Shown: positions 1 through 8,201 of the stretch, piece by piece
Position numbering within the stretch: position 1 is the first letter of the stretch
Layout: each line of letters starts with the position of its first letter
Source: JAYZDF01 sp036337945
GTDB lineage: Bacteria; Myxococcota; Kuafuiibacteriia; Kuafuiibacteriales; Kuafuiibacteriaceae
Assembly (NCBI GenBank): GCA_036337945.1
Contig: JAYZDF010000115.1
Coordinates: 1-63,862, forward strand
Direction: 5' to 3'
Length of the DNA: 63,862 bases
The notes under the pieces: model-generated
What the model was told of the DNA's origin: nothing
The model's input: the letters and a program-made list of their open reading frames with translations, nothing else
Databases searched by the model: none
Translations under genes and position numbers: made by a program

Positions 1-55
1 GTTGTCTGTTCGGAATAATCCGCATTGTGAGTTGATATAGAACGGTGGGACTTGA

Positions 56-883
56 TTAGCCAAAATTCACGTAATAGGTCTGAATGCCCGTTCTCGCACG
101 CCAATCGACCCACTTCTTTTGGTCGGTCTTCAAATTTGCAACCTCTTCTTGAACTTGTTCCGCCACTTCATTGCTTATGCTGCCTTTTTTGAGTTTAACG
201 TACGACTCAATGGCGCCGACTGACGACTTGAACTTTTCGTCATTTTCATCCCCGAATTTTTTTGTTTCGTAGGCGTATTCGGCGACCTGCTTGAGGGTCC
301 CAAGGATGGGATGTTCCTGACGAACTTGCGCAAGGGCCGAGAGGTAGGCTTGGGTCTTGTTCAATCGGCCCAAAATGCTTTCGGCGCGAAGGCGATTAAC
401 ATTTGATGTTTCTGGCGCATCTACCGCGGCTTGGAGCACGCGTTCAACGGTATCGAGTGCTTGTTGTGACCGTTCTAGATTATAAAAGCCGACCGGCGCA
501 CTCGGCGCATGAGGATGGTCTTGGACCACCGCATTTTTCTCGTCACCTTCCGGTGCGAAGGCGACGTGCAGCGAGCGATGGTCGATATTTGATGGTGTGA
601 GATGAACATGAAACTTGCCGCTTGCTGCGTCTAAGGCTCTTAGCCGAACGCCGCCGTCCACTTCAATATCGATACCGCGCTCCCATTGCGCGAGAATTTC
701 GTCACGTCCTTGCAATGGAGCGAGAGGTTGCTCAACGAATCCTTTTACAGTCGCACCAATCCGATGAACAGCCGAGGCGATTGCGGGGATATGTGGTCGC
801 CCGAGAAGCGTGTCCGCGCAGGGCGCTTGAGAATCTGTGGCACGAACGTTGAGGGGTCCAGAAGGGAGAATATTGCTTGGCAT
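56..883 (-). CDS. hypothetical protein, 275 aa
   Basis: I do not recognise this protein. It has no signal peptide, lipobox or membrane segment, so it should be cytosolic or exported by a route without an N-terminal signal. The N-terminal 40 residues are rich in Pro, Ser and Ala and look disordered. The middle (about residues 75-115) is beta-rich, and the C-terminal half (about 130-265) is charged and probably helical, with many Lys, Glu and Gln. The ATG at 883 has an AGGAAC ribosome-binding site about 8 bases upstream. It stands alone, divergent from the cysteine-peptidase-like gene at 1384. The lack of a signal and a disordered N terminus would suit a secreted effector, but that is only a guess. 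Confidence 0.6.
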   Translation of the reverse strand: MPSNILPSGPLNVRATDSQAPCADTLLGRPHIPAIASAVHRIGATVKGFVEQPLAPLQGRDEILAQWERGIDIEVDGGVRLRALDAASGKFHVHLTPSNIDHRSLHVAFAPEGDEKNAVVQDHPHAPSAPVGFYNLERSQQALDTVERVLQAAVDAPETSNVNRLRAESILGRLNKTQAYLSALAQVRQEHPILGTLKQVAEYAYETKKFGDENDEKFKSSVGAIESYVKLKKGSISNEVAEQVQEEVANLKTDQKKWVDWRARTGIQTYYVNFG

Positions 884-1383
884 AAAATAGGTTCCTAACG
901 AAAAAAGGCGTCTTATGGGTACTTATCGGTGATTTGGGAAGAAATGTTGTGACATAAGTCGACGCTGTTCTTACGGTTTTTCTCTGTATTAGAGGGATTT
1001 TCCCCGAAGATAAGGCGCTCGAACATAAGGTTCTGAAATCATTGCGCCTGAAAAGAGTGGAGTTTGACCACTACGGGCCTCTCATAGCATCAAACTCGGT
1101 CTCATAGGTCGGTTCGACGGCTGCTTGTCTAGATGAGAAGGGAAAACAGCTCCTCGGCTTTCAATTCCTTGGCCTGGTTTTTTCAGTTGCACGTCTGCAA
1201 CTACAGCCGTGCGCATTGCTCCCGCATTCTGTTCAAAAGATTCACAAAAACGGCCCAAAAGCTTGGCACGGTTCCTGCTCAACTATTTATGCAGCTCAGG
1301 TTGCTCAAGGCAAAATGGGCGAACAGAAAATATATAGAGCTCATCTTGCAGGATGCGAGATGTTCGAGAAATAGGAGTTTCAA
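884..1383. other. 500-bp divergent intergenic region
   Basis: No convincing gene lies here; the open frames on both strands have no ribosome-binding site and no protein-like composition. It holds the sigma-54 promoter listed at 1264-1279. It also holds a nested inverted repeat at 1013-1049: outer arms AGGCGC and GCGCCT, inner arms GAAC (1021-1024) and GTTC (1030-1033). The repeat lies about 215-250 bases upstream of that promoter and could be an activator site or an RNA stem. Confidence 0.5.
1264..1279 (+). promoter_or_regulatory. predicted sigma-54 promoter
   Basis: TGGCACG (1264-1270), four bases, then CTGCT (1275-1279), with the invariant GG and GC of the -24/-12 elements exactly 10 bases apart. 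Against the consensus TGGCACG-N4-TTGCW only the first base of the -12 element differs. The predicted start near 1290 leaves a leader of about 94 bases before the ATG at 1384. Confidence 0.7.
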
Positions 1384-2298
1384 ATGGCAGTGCGAAGTTG
1401 TGGACGTTCAAATCACTTTAGTGGGGGCTCAAGGAGTGAGCCGCTTCGTAGGCTTTTCGGGGGTTCACGACGCAGTGGCTGTAATGCCCCAAAAAGAAAT
1501 AATAATCGGAGATTTGGTCGGCCCAATTTGCTCCGTAATCGCAATAATGGCTCGAACAATAATCGGGGATACAATTATTCTAACGACAATCGTAATCGAA
1601 ACTATTCAGATAACTCGAGCCGGGTAGTGAACAACACCACGGTCAATAAGAATGCGACCTACAATGTTCCAAACCACCTTCCCGACCAACTTAAATCATG
1701 GAGACAAACCAGCGAAGGAAATTGCGCAAGTGTTGCCGTGATTAAGTCAGCAGTTGATCGCTTTGATGACAAAGTTTTTAAGTCTGTCAATAAGACGGAA
1801 GACGGTAAAGGCTACGACATCGAAATGAGAGATGGCTACAAATTACGTCTGTCGCAGTCGGAGCTTGATACTGCGACGAGAAGCAGTCGATTTCGAACGA
1901 TTTCGGGAGATAACGGACTTACAGCAGAACAAAAGAAAGAAGGGCTGGATTTTGCAAACTTTGCTTATGCAGCAATGGCGAAGCGGGCTGCGAATACCCG
2001 AACTGGAACCGCGCGCTCATTTGAAGGCGCGCTTCATGACTTCGAAAACGGTTACAATCCACATAAATCCGCGAACCTACTTGGACTGAAAGAGTATGTA
2101 CAAAACGTCAACACTCATACGCTAGACAGTCAGGATTCCGTGACTGCATGGAGCTCTCGTCATGCAATTTTTGTGGATAGACAAAAAGACGGTAAGCATC
2201 TTGAGGACAATTGGGGCCGAGCAACTCGGTACGATAGAAATGCGAATGGAACGGTGATTAAAGCCTTCACGCTACGTCCTGACGCGCCTGCTCAGTAA
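1384..2298 (+). CDS. papain/calpain-like cysteine peptidase candidate, N-rich N terminus
   Basis: 304 aa. The first 95 residues are Arg/Asn/Ser-rich, low complexity and probably disordered. The C-terminal 200 residues carry a plausible papain-type active site: Gln108 six residues before Cys114 (QTSEGNC, the same spacing as the oxyanion Gln and nucleophile of papain and calpain), His260 in SRHAIFVD, and Asn276 in EDNWGR, which resembles the NSWG motif of papains. There is no signal peptide. The ATG at 1384 follows GGAG with good spacing. Upstream is a near-consensus sigma-54 promoter. Substrate and export route cannot be read from the sequence; a regulated effector or toxin-like peptidase is one hypothesis. 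The fold call rests on motif spacing only. Confidence 0.6.
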   Translation: MAVRSCGRSNHFSGGSRSEPLRRLFGGSRRSGCNAPKRNNNRRFGRPNLLRNRNNGSNNNRGYNYSNDNRNRNYSDNSSRVVNNTTVNKNATYNVPNHLPDQLKSWRQTSEGNCASVAVIKSAVDRFDDKVFKSVNKTEDGKGYDIEMRDGYKLRLSQSELDTATRSSRFRTISGDNGLTAEQKKEGLDFANFAYAAMAKRAANTRTGTARSFEGALHDFENGYNPHKSANLLGLKEYVQNVNTHTLDSQDSVTAWSSRHAIFVDRQKDGKHLEDNWGRATRYDRNANGTVIKAFTLRPDAPAQ

Positions 2299-2320
2299 CA
2301 AGAACCATCTGATCACAAAA

Positions 2321-2376
2321 AGGGTCATGCGAGAACACCAGAAGTGCTCCCGCATGACCTGAGATGTTTTATTTTG
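2321..2376 (+). terminator. hairpin after the cysteine-peptidase-like gene
   Basis: Inverted repeat GGTCATGCG (2323-2331) with CGCATGACC (2351-2359). The inner bases also pair in part (CAC with GTG). The T-rich but interrupted stretch TGTTTTATTTTG follows. It starts 22 bases after the stop codon. Confidence 0.6.
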
Positions 2377-2593
2377 TGTTTCGGGGTTGCGAACGCCGCC
2401 CCTGTTTCTCCGAAGAGAAACGCGGTTCAAACGAATTTGAATACCGATGTAATATTAAAGAATAAGCCTCCTGATATATTTTTTCGTGGGAGATACGAAT
2501 CTCCTTCTGTTAGATGCATCGGTCTTTGCGTGAGAAGACTTAAGGGCGAGGTGCTTTTTTTAAGAATTTGGTGCTTTTCATTGATTTTGCGTC

Positions 2594-2932
2594 CTACGAC
2601 TGGATTTTTGAAAAAATGAATGAGGTGATTTCCTTGGGTACTTGAGCGCTTCGGTTGTTGAATTCTTCGAGTGGTGGTTTCAAAACCTCGGTACCGTTAT
2701 TTAGAAGAAGTGGACTCATATTACGCCCTGGCGATGCGTCGTCGGTGTCCACCAAAGTATGAGAAAGCCCACCTTCAGCTCTCCAGGTTAGCGCGTGTTC
2801 GTCTTGGGTTTTATTATAGCAAATTTGAAAAGCGACAATACTTCCTTCTTCGAGCCAAACGTATAAATCAATTTCTTCGTCTGTGAACCAACGCTCGTTG
2901 GGCTTGGACTCGTCTGTGATTTCTCTCAGCAT
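2594..2932 (-). CDS. conserved-looking small hypothetical protein, 112 aa
   Basis: Function unknown. The N-terminal half has an alternating aromatic and acidic pattern (RWFTDEEIDLYVW, then SIVAFQICYN) that suggests a small beta-sheet domain. The C terminus (about residues 70-112) looks like a separate amphipathic segment. The ATG at 2932 has GAGGAAG about 5 bases upstream, which makes translation credible. No signal peptide or membrane span. It lies 43 bases downstream of the gamma-glutamylcyclotransferase-like gene on the same strand and may be its last cotranscribed neighbour. Confidence 0.6.
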   Translation of the reverse strand: MLREITDESKPNERWFTDEEIDLYVWLEEGSIVAFQICYNKTQDEHALTWRAEGGLSHTLVDTDDASPGRNMSPLLLNNGTEVLKPPLEEFNNRSAQVPKEITSFIFSKIQS

Positions 2933-2975
2933 CTTGCTTCCTCAGATTATATTGTTTGTGAACTAAAACGCTAGC

Positions 2976-3467
2976 CTAAAGGTAGAGTGAGATCTCACGT
3001 TCTCGCCGGGGCTCTTCGGGGTCACGGCGACAAAAAACTGTCAATCTTTGTTCTATGTACGACTCAGGGAACTTTGCTTCCGAAGCCCCAATAAGTACGT
3101 GTTGTCGATACCAGCAGAAGGGGGCTAATTCTGACTCGATCGACGTAGCGACGTAAGTGAAAGCAGTATGGGTCTGACCCGTTTCGTTCTGAACCGTAAC
3201 GTTTCTCAAGTCGTATCCCCGGCCAAGTCCTTCGCATTGGTCGAGACTCTTCTTGTCGGCTTTTGTTATCTCAAACACTCTTCCATAGACGACGTCGTGA
3301 TTTTGTCCTGTGAAAAACGCGTCACATTTTCCTGAACCATCACGGCCTATTTTATGAAACAGAAGTTCGAACTGATGCAGACGAAACGTTCCCTGTAATA
3401 CAGCTGATGGAGCCCGCTTTTTGAGACGGCGTAATGAGAGGTTTGAGCCATAAGCAAAGTAAAACAC
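2976..3467 (-). CDS. gamma-glutamylcyclotransferase-like (GGCT/AIG2 fold) protein
   Basis: 163 aa. The N-terminal YGSNL motif (residues 6-10) forms the substrate-binding loop in the GGCT/BtrG family. The family's catalytic Glu is likely Glu79 in QCEGLGRGY. Known members release 5-oxoproline from gamma-glutamyl amino acids or act on related gamma-glutamylamines; which substrate is used here cannot be told. The start is GTG at 3467, giving FYFAYGSN at the N terminus as in relatives. It begins 14 bases after the stop of the CoA-binding protein gene, so the two are probably one transcript. Confidence 0.8.
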   Translation of the reverse strand: MFYFAYGSNLSLRRLKKRAPSAVLQGTFRLHQFELLFHKIGRDGSGKCDAFFTGQNHDVVYGRVFEITKADKKSLDQCEGLGRGYDLRNVTVQNETGQTHTAFTYVATSIESELAPFCWYRQHVLIGASEAKFPESYIEQRLTVFCRRDPEEPRREREISLYL

Positions 3468-3481
3468 GGCTGGTGTTACTC

Positions 3482-3889
3482 TTATCGCCAGTCGATCGCA
3501 GGACAGCGATTCATAACGACATCGAGTCCGGCATCGTAAGCGAGCTTCGCAGCTTCAATGTTGATGACTCCAAGTTGCATCCATATAGATTTTGCGCCCA
3601 AATGGACCGCGTTCTGCACGACTGGGAGTACCTCGTCGGACCGCCGAAAGATATCCACCATGTCAATTGTCTGCGGTATTTCATTGAGAGCCCCAAAAAC
3701 AGTTTCTCCCAATACCACTTGGCCTTTGAGTCTTGGATTAACAGGCAGACATCTGTAACCTTTACGTTGAAGAAATTGCATCACGCCAAAGACCGGTCGA
3801 TGTGTCTTGTCAGAAGCACCGACGACCGCGATGTTCCGTACCGCTGTCTGAAGCCTGAGAGATACCTCTATGGATTGAAATTTTTCCAC
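3482..3889 (-). CDS. CoA-binding domain protein (YccU-like)
   Basis: 135 aa, a single Rossmann-type CoA-binding domain of the family that resembles the N terminus of succinyl-CoA synthetase alpha. The nucleotide loop is IAVVGASDKTHRP (about residues 20-32), followed by GYRCLPVNPR (about 44-53), VDIFRRSDE and the C-terminal MNRCPAIDW that closes this family. The specific role of these proteins is not established. The GTG at 3889 is the only start that keeps the domain intact. It is the first gene of a likely operon with the gamma-glutamylcyclotransferase-like gene. Confidence 0.82.
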   Translation of the reverse strand: MEKFQSIEVSLRLQTAVRNIAVVGASDKTHRPVFGVMQFLQRKGYRCLPVNPRLKGQVVLGETVFGALNEIPQTIDMVDIFRRSDEVLPVVQNAVHLGAKSIWMQLGVINIEAAKLAYDAGLDVVMNRCPAIDWR

Positions 3890-3996
3890 GGTAATCTGAG
3901 GCTACCTGATAATTTAAAAAAATACTCGGGACGAAGAAATAAAGGTTTCCCTTGTATTTTCTTGACGTTTGCACTCTACCGTATCTTCACCTGCAT

Positions 3997-4950
3997 ATGG
4001 TCTTCGCTCGAGCTCTTGATGCTTCTGTCGTTTTTTCATTCGATAAAACGGGTTATCGACGTCATGCTAAGGATTTCTCGCCGGTCGACTTTTCGAAACG
4101 GTTGTCGGGGAAGAGAATCGTGATCACTGGAGCTAATTCAGGGATAGGTTTTTCGGCGGCGAGCCAGTTTCTCCGGCATGGCGCGGAGGTGATTATGGTA
4201 GCTCGCCATAGAGGCCGAGCAGACCAGGCTGCACAACGGCTACAAACGTTTGCTGAGCAAGGAGGCGGGAGTCTGCGCGTTGAAATCGCGGATATGTCTG
4301 ACCTCAGCGATGTAAGAAGTCTGTCGAATCGCTTGGATGGACCGATTGATACTCTGATTCATAATGCGGGCGCGATGTTGTCCGAGCTCACACGCACGAG
4401 TGATGGTTTCGAGACGATTACCGCAACTCATTTAATTGGCCCTTATCTACTGACCGAGCGCCTCATTGATGCGAATAAGTTAGAAGGCTCGAAGGATGAG
4501 CCGGGTAGGGTAGTTATCGTTTCTTCAGGCGGTTTATATACGCAAGCGTTGGATATGAGAGTGCTGGATAATCCTCCAGAACCCTACGATGGTATGGTTC
4601 ATTACGCGCATACGAAGCGCGGCCAACTGCTTTTGTCTCGACATCTCGATGAAAAGTACCGAACTAGAAACGTTCGATGCCTTTGTATGCATCCAGGCTG
4701 GGTTGATACGCCGGGAGTAGAAAGGGCTATGCCTAAATTCTATCGCTGGACAGGAAAGATTCTCAGGAATCCTGACGAGGGCGCGGATACGATAGTGTGG
4801 TTGGCGGCAGTGGAGCCCACGAAGTTGTCTAACGAAGAAGTGTTCTATTTTGATAGATCTGTAGTTCCTGAACACAAGCTTCAGAGCACAAGAAAGGGTG
4901 ATGCTCAGTCTGGTGCGCTGGTGCGGTTTTTAGAAGACAGTGCTTTGTAG
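3997..4950 (+). CDS. short-chain dehydrogenase/reductase, DHRS12-like
   Basis: 317 aa from the ATG at 3997. SDR hallmarks are visible: TGANSGIG dinucleotide loop, HNAGA (the NNAG position), the Ser strand VIVSSGG and the catalytic YAHTK (YxxxK). The segment before the Rossmann fold (SFDKTGYRRHAKDFSPVDF) resembles the N-terminal extension of the DHRS12 group, which guided the start choice; a longer frame reaches 3952 but adds residues with no counterpart. Substrate unknown. It converges with the alpha/beta hydrolase gene, with 16 bases between the stops. Confidence 0.82.
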   Translation: MVFARALDASVVFSFDKTGYRRHAKDFSPVDFSKRLSGKRIVITGANSGIGFSAASQFLRHGAEVIMVARHRGRADQAAQRLQTFAEQGGGSLRVEIADMSDLSDVRSLSNRLDGPIDTLIHNAGAMLSELTRTSDGFETITATHLIGPYLLTERLIDANKLEGSKDEPGRVVIVSSGGLYTQALDMRVLDNPPEPYDGMVHYAHTKRGQLLLSRHLDEKYRTRNVRCLCMHPGWVDTPGVERAMPKFYRWTGKILRNPDEGADTIVWLAAVEPTKLSNEEVFYFDRSVVPEHKLQSTRKGDAQSGALVRFLEDSAL

Positions 4951-4966
4951 TAAGAGAGCTGGAACC

Positions 4967-5863
4967 CTACCAAGCGACTCGATGAGTAATGAAGGAGTCG
5001 ATGGCTTGATTGACAGCATCAGGGCGCTCGATGATGCAGAAATGACTCGCACGTCGAATGCATAAGTATTCTGAATTGGGCATTCGCTGAGACATCTCTT
5101 TGCTTTGATAAGAAGGAGCAAGAACGTCTAAGGAACCAGCAATAATCAAACTTGGCGTGTGTATATCGCGTAGCAAATGGAAGACGGAATGCGCGTCAAG
5201 CTCTTGAAAAAGTTTTAGGAAGTTTTCGTAACTTTCTCCGAGTACGTCGTTGAAATATTGTCGAATGACAGGGCGCAGTTTTCGAGATTTGAGTCCGGCG
5301 GTGATAGTGGCGATGAGCATAGTGGGTAATTCTGTGACTCTCGCCATAAGTTTTACTTTATTTAGCGATTCTGGATTGTCGAGCAGCCATTCAATGGCTG
5401 AGTGGAGAGCGTCAGGGACGAGAGGAACACGAAAAAAAGGTTGGAACCCGGTTTGTAGGGCGTGTCCGTGAATCCCATTGATGACTACGACTCCAGAAAA
5501 ACGCTCCGGGTATCGGGCAGTGAGCTCTAAAGAGACAAGCCCGCCCATACTCCACCCTATAAGAATAACAGGGCCGACATTCTCGGCATCAAGAATGCTC
5601 ATTGCGTCTTGGACGTGAAAAGGGATGCACAAATCATTTCGACGAGCCGGCGAGTCCGACTCGAATAGTCCTCGATAATCCCAGGTGATTATTTTGTAGT
5701 CTCGGCAAAAGTAGTCGATGAGAGGGCTCCACGTATATAGACGACCACCGAGACCATTGGCGAGAAGAAGGGTCTTCTCTCCAGAACCGACGACTTTGTA
5801 TGCGATACGAGTGCCGTCTTGGGAACTTACCTCTTTGTGCTGCATGAAATCACGCCAACTCAT
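4967..5863 (-). CDS. alpha/beta hydrolase
   Basis: 298 aa from ATG 5863; a TTG at 5893 would add ten residues and an ATG at 5845 would remove six, and none has a clear ribosome-binding site. The alpha/beta-hydrolase triad is readable: nucleophile elbow GWSMGG, acid in AGSLDVLAP and His in ASHFCIIERP. The oxyanion region is LLANGLGG. The cap region (about residues 140-215) is helical. The family includes esterases, lactonases and C-C hydrolases, and nothing here fixes the substrate. No signal peptide, so probably cytosolic. Confidence 0.8.
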   Translation of the reverse strand: MSWRDFMQHKEVSSQDGTRIAYKVVGSGEKTLLLANGLGGRLYTWSPLIDYFCRDYKIITWDYRGLFESDSPARRNDLCIPFHVQDAMSILDAENVGPVILIGWSMGGLVSLELTARYPERFSGVVVINGIHGHALQTGFQPFFRVPLVPDALHSAIEWLLDNPESLNKVKLMARVTELPTMLIATITAGLKSRKLRPVIRQYFNDVLGESYENFLKLFQELDAHSVFHLLRDIHTPSLIIAGSLDVLAPSYQSKEMSQRMPNSEYLCIRRASHFCIIERPDAVNQAIDSFITHRVAW

Positions 5864-5969
5864 GAGTGACGGAAGAGTAGACTGTTTCAGCAATTATGCA
5901 AAGGGCAGAAATCAGCGAATGGGGTTCAGGAGCGAGTCTTAGGATAAGAATCGGTCTGATAAAGCTTCT

Positions 5970-7490
5970 TTATTCTACTTCACCGTGCAGAAACCATTGT
6001 CGCCGCTTACGGTCGTAGTAGACCCAGAGTAAACGTCCGGTTTGTGTCGTGGCGAAGTTGTACTCTCTGTGGATAGGTTTTAGCCACCATCCTCCTTTCA
6101 GAATATAAGGTCCATCTAAGCGAATGATGACTCCGTTGACATTGCGATGAAGCAGCCAGTTATCGTCTCTTGTTGCGTGAACTCTATCCCCTATACACTG
6201 AGGCTTTAAGAATAATCGTCTCATAAGTGGCGGTTGGATGATTTCAGATGTTTCAGATATGTGCGGGGCTTGAAGTTCTTTTAGGGGTTCCCATTTGAAT
6301 TGAGCTTCAGGAAGGTGACCTTCGCGAAGAACAGCTTTTACGACTGCTTCCTCTCCCCATTCTGCTCGTATTCGAGCAAGCGCTCGATTACCTGCTTTGA
6401 GATCTCTTTGCGTATGCTGCGAAAAGAGATTGAGCTGCTCAGGAATAGACGGCTGAAGCTCGACACTGAGTGTCACTTTATGAATTCCTGAGGAGTATTG
6501 AAGCGTGTCAAAGTGAAGTCTTACCAACTCAATGATCTGGTTTTCATCTAAAGTAGGTTCTGCAGGGCAGACTTTTGTTTCAAGTGTCTCTTTTGATTCG
6601 AAAACAATAGATATCTTGAGACTCTCTAGTTTTTGGTATTCAGACTCTAAAGTTTTTAATAACTCGTAAAGAGGTTTCTTCATGAGAAAAATGAGTCGTT
6701 GTAGAGATGTTTCAGGGAAGTCAAAGTCTATCGTTCTGGAGACGGTAATCACTTCGGGCAGCGACTGGATTGGAGCGTCGAGTTCGCCTTTTGCCCATCG
6801 GTAGAGCTTGAACGCGTCTGCACCAAGTCTTGGTCGTATCTCATCTGAAGGAAGATCTAAAAAATGACCGATGGTTCGTATGCCGAGCCTCCGCAAAGTT
6901 TGGGTGAGTCTAAAACTAAGTTGCAGATGTTCGACCGAAATGCGGCGTAATAACGCTTGTTCTTGCTTTGGGTTCTCGAGGAGAAGGATTCCAGGCCTTA
7001 ATGCTTGAGTGATTGCATATGTCGCAAAACGAGTGAAGCCAACGGCGATATTTGCCTCTAAATCTCGTTCTCGAAGGGAGGTTATAATATCATTGCACCA
7101 AGTTTTTAGACATGGATGAAGAGCTCCTAAGCCCGCGGTGGCAAGCCAGAACACTCCAGGTGTTTCGATGTTAGGCTCGATTCTGTCACTATACTTCCTC
7201 AGCAACTCAACGATTTTATGGATATATGTATTGATTTCATCGAGAGATACAGTCGTAGCGTGAACTTTGTGGTCAATGGATAAAGCTGTGGAATAAGTCA
7301 TGCCTGGTTTGATCTGTCTTTTTTGGGCTTCTCGGTTCGCCCATAGAATAGGTGAAGACGGTTTGTCGTGTCTGAGTATGATTACAGGGCTTTTTTTCCA
7401 AAGTGGTTTTTTGTGCAATATAAGTTGCAGTGGGAAGTATGGTATCTCAATACACGCGCGGGATTGAGGATGAGGCAGTGGTTTCTTCAT
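5970..7490 (-). CDS. imuB: ImuB-like Y-family polymerase paralogue
   Basis: 506 aa. The layout is that of Y-family polymerases, with palm and fingers to about residue 170, then helix-hairpin-helix (LRRLGIRTIGHFLDL) and little-finger regions, but the catalytic carboxylates are missing: IEIPYFPLQLIL (about 15-26) stands where active enzymes have the DxxFFAxVE segment, and ETPGVFWLATAG (about 109-120) replaces the second acidic motif. QLNLF (352-356) fits the beta-clamp binding consensus. In the known mutasome, ImuB is a non-catalytic hub linking the clamp, ImuA and the error-prone polymerase DnaE2. No dnaE2 lies in this window. It overlaps imuA by ATGA at 7487-7490, so the two are coupled. Confidence 0.85.
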   Translation of the reverse strand: MKKPLPHPQSRACIEIPYFPLQLILHKKPLWKKSPVIILRHDKPSSPILWANREAQKRQIKPGMTYSTALSIDHKVHATTVSLDEINTYIHKIVELLRKYSDRIEPNIETPGVFWLATAGLGALHPCLKTWCNDIITSLRERDLEANIAVGFTRFATYAITQALRPGILLLENPKQEQALLRRISVEHLQLSFRLTQTLRRLGIRTIGHFLDLPSDEIRPRLGADAFKLYRWAKGELDAPIQSLPEVITVSRTIDFDFPETSLQRLIFLMKKPLYELLKTLESEYQKLESLKISIVFESKETLETKVCPAEPTLDENQIIELVRLHFDTLQYSSGIHKVTLSVELQPSIPEQLNLFSQHTQRDLKAGNRALARIRAEWGEEAVVKAVLREGHLPEAQFKWEPLKELQAPHISETSEIIQPPLMRRLFLKPQCIGDRVHATRDDNWLLHRNVNGVIIRLDGPYILKGGWWLKPIHREYNFATTQTGRLLWVYYDRKRRQWFLHGEVE

Positions 7491-8116
7491 GGTAGTCCAG
7501 GAAGTGAGCGATGATTTACTTTAAATTTGTGACCGGGCCCGCCTCTTTTGTCTTTTAATATTTGAGCTGTACATGTGTATGAAAAAGGAGCGTGTTGAAC
7601 CCTTTGAGCAGATACTCGTAAAGACACAAGAGGACTAACAGAAGCTTGGTCTGTCTCTTTTTGAGTAAGGCATAGAATAGCCGTTTGATGTTTCTGACAA
7701 AGTTGATTCAAACGTGAAACAATCGGTGAGGACAATTGAGGTGTTTGTTCAAGATCTAAAAGAATTAAACCAAAAGCACTGCTGCGGGCTAATTTGTCTG
7801 CGCAGCGAGCGATAGCACGACAGTCAGGGACTCGTACGACCACGAGAGATTCGAGATCAACATTGTGTGCTTGAGCATCAGGAGGAAAAAAGGTGCTTTT
7901 GGTGAGACTGATCCAGGCAACCTGCTCCCCTTGAGTTTGTGCTTCGAGGATGAGACGAAAAGCGACACTCATTTGTGCTTGGTTGTGTTGACCGGAAACT
8001 TCGCAAAGCCGACCAGCGACTGTTTTAAAGTCTAGATTGGTTCGAGAAGAGGTAGGAGATATTGAGGGTAACTGGATAGGTTGAAGAGCTAGCATACTGA
8101 ACATATATTCAGTCAT
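7487..8116 (-). CDS. imuA: ImuA-like RecA-fold protein
   Basis: 209 aa, a short RecA-like domain. GRLCEVSGQHNQAQ stands where RecA has the Walker A loop but lacks GKT, so ATP binding is doubtful. VAWISLTKSTFFPPDAQAHNVDLESLVVVR and FGLILLDLE match the RecA-core strands, and the C-terminal KDKRGGPG resembles the RecA/ImuA end motif. ImuA works with ImuB and DnaE2 in damage-induced mutagenesis. The start is uncertain: ATGs at 8116, 8104 and 8095 are in frame and none has a good ribosome-binding site. A TTGACA hexamer at 8130-8135 and a palindrome at 8096-8113 suggest that transcription begins near 8095, which would favour the last ATG and a leaderless mRNA. Confidence 0.75.
   Translation of the reverse strand: MTEYMFSMLALQPIQLPSISPTSSRTNLDFKTVAGRLCEVSGQHNQAQMSVAFRLILEAQTQGEQVAWISLTKSTFFPPDAQAHNVDLESLVVVRVPDCRAIARCADKLARSSAFGLILLDLEQTPQLSSPIVSRLNQLCQKHQTAILCLTQKETDQASVSPLVSLRVSAQRVQHAPFSYTCTAQILKDKRGGPGHKFKVNHRSLPGLP
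8096..8113 (-). promoter_or_regulatory. LexA-like palindromic operator at imuA
   Basis: On the gene strand the sequence is ACTGAATATATGTTCAGT, with perfect 6-base arms ACTGAA/TTCAGT. It overlaps the region expected for the -10 element of a promoter whose -35 would be TTGACA (8130-8135). It matches 14 of 17 positions of the Myxococcus xanthus LexA box as I remember it (CTRHAMRYBYGTTCAGS). imuAB cassettes are commonly SOS-controlled, so LexA is the natural candidate. Confidence 0.55.
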
Positions 8117-8201
8117 GTGCAGATAGTTCTGTCAAGCGGCTACACTTTGATTAATTTCGTATTATAAATAGGTAACGATCAAAAAAGATCCCGGACTATA
8201 A

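Noticed and set aside
837..853. TGGCACG on the plus strand inside the first gene, resembling a sigma-54 -24 element
   Set aside because: The -12 element reads TTGAG, without the invariant GC, and it is 540 bases from the next plus-strand gene.
1133..1627. Open frame of 164 codons overlapping the cysteine-peptidase-like gene
   Set aside because: No ribosome-binding site, unusual composition, and it overlaps the promoter and the N-rich coding region in another frame.
2344..2619. Open frame of 91 codons after the cysteine-peptidase-like gene
   Set aside because: It starts inside the terminator hairpin and has no ribosome-binding site or recognisable domain.
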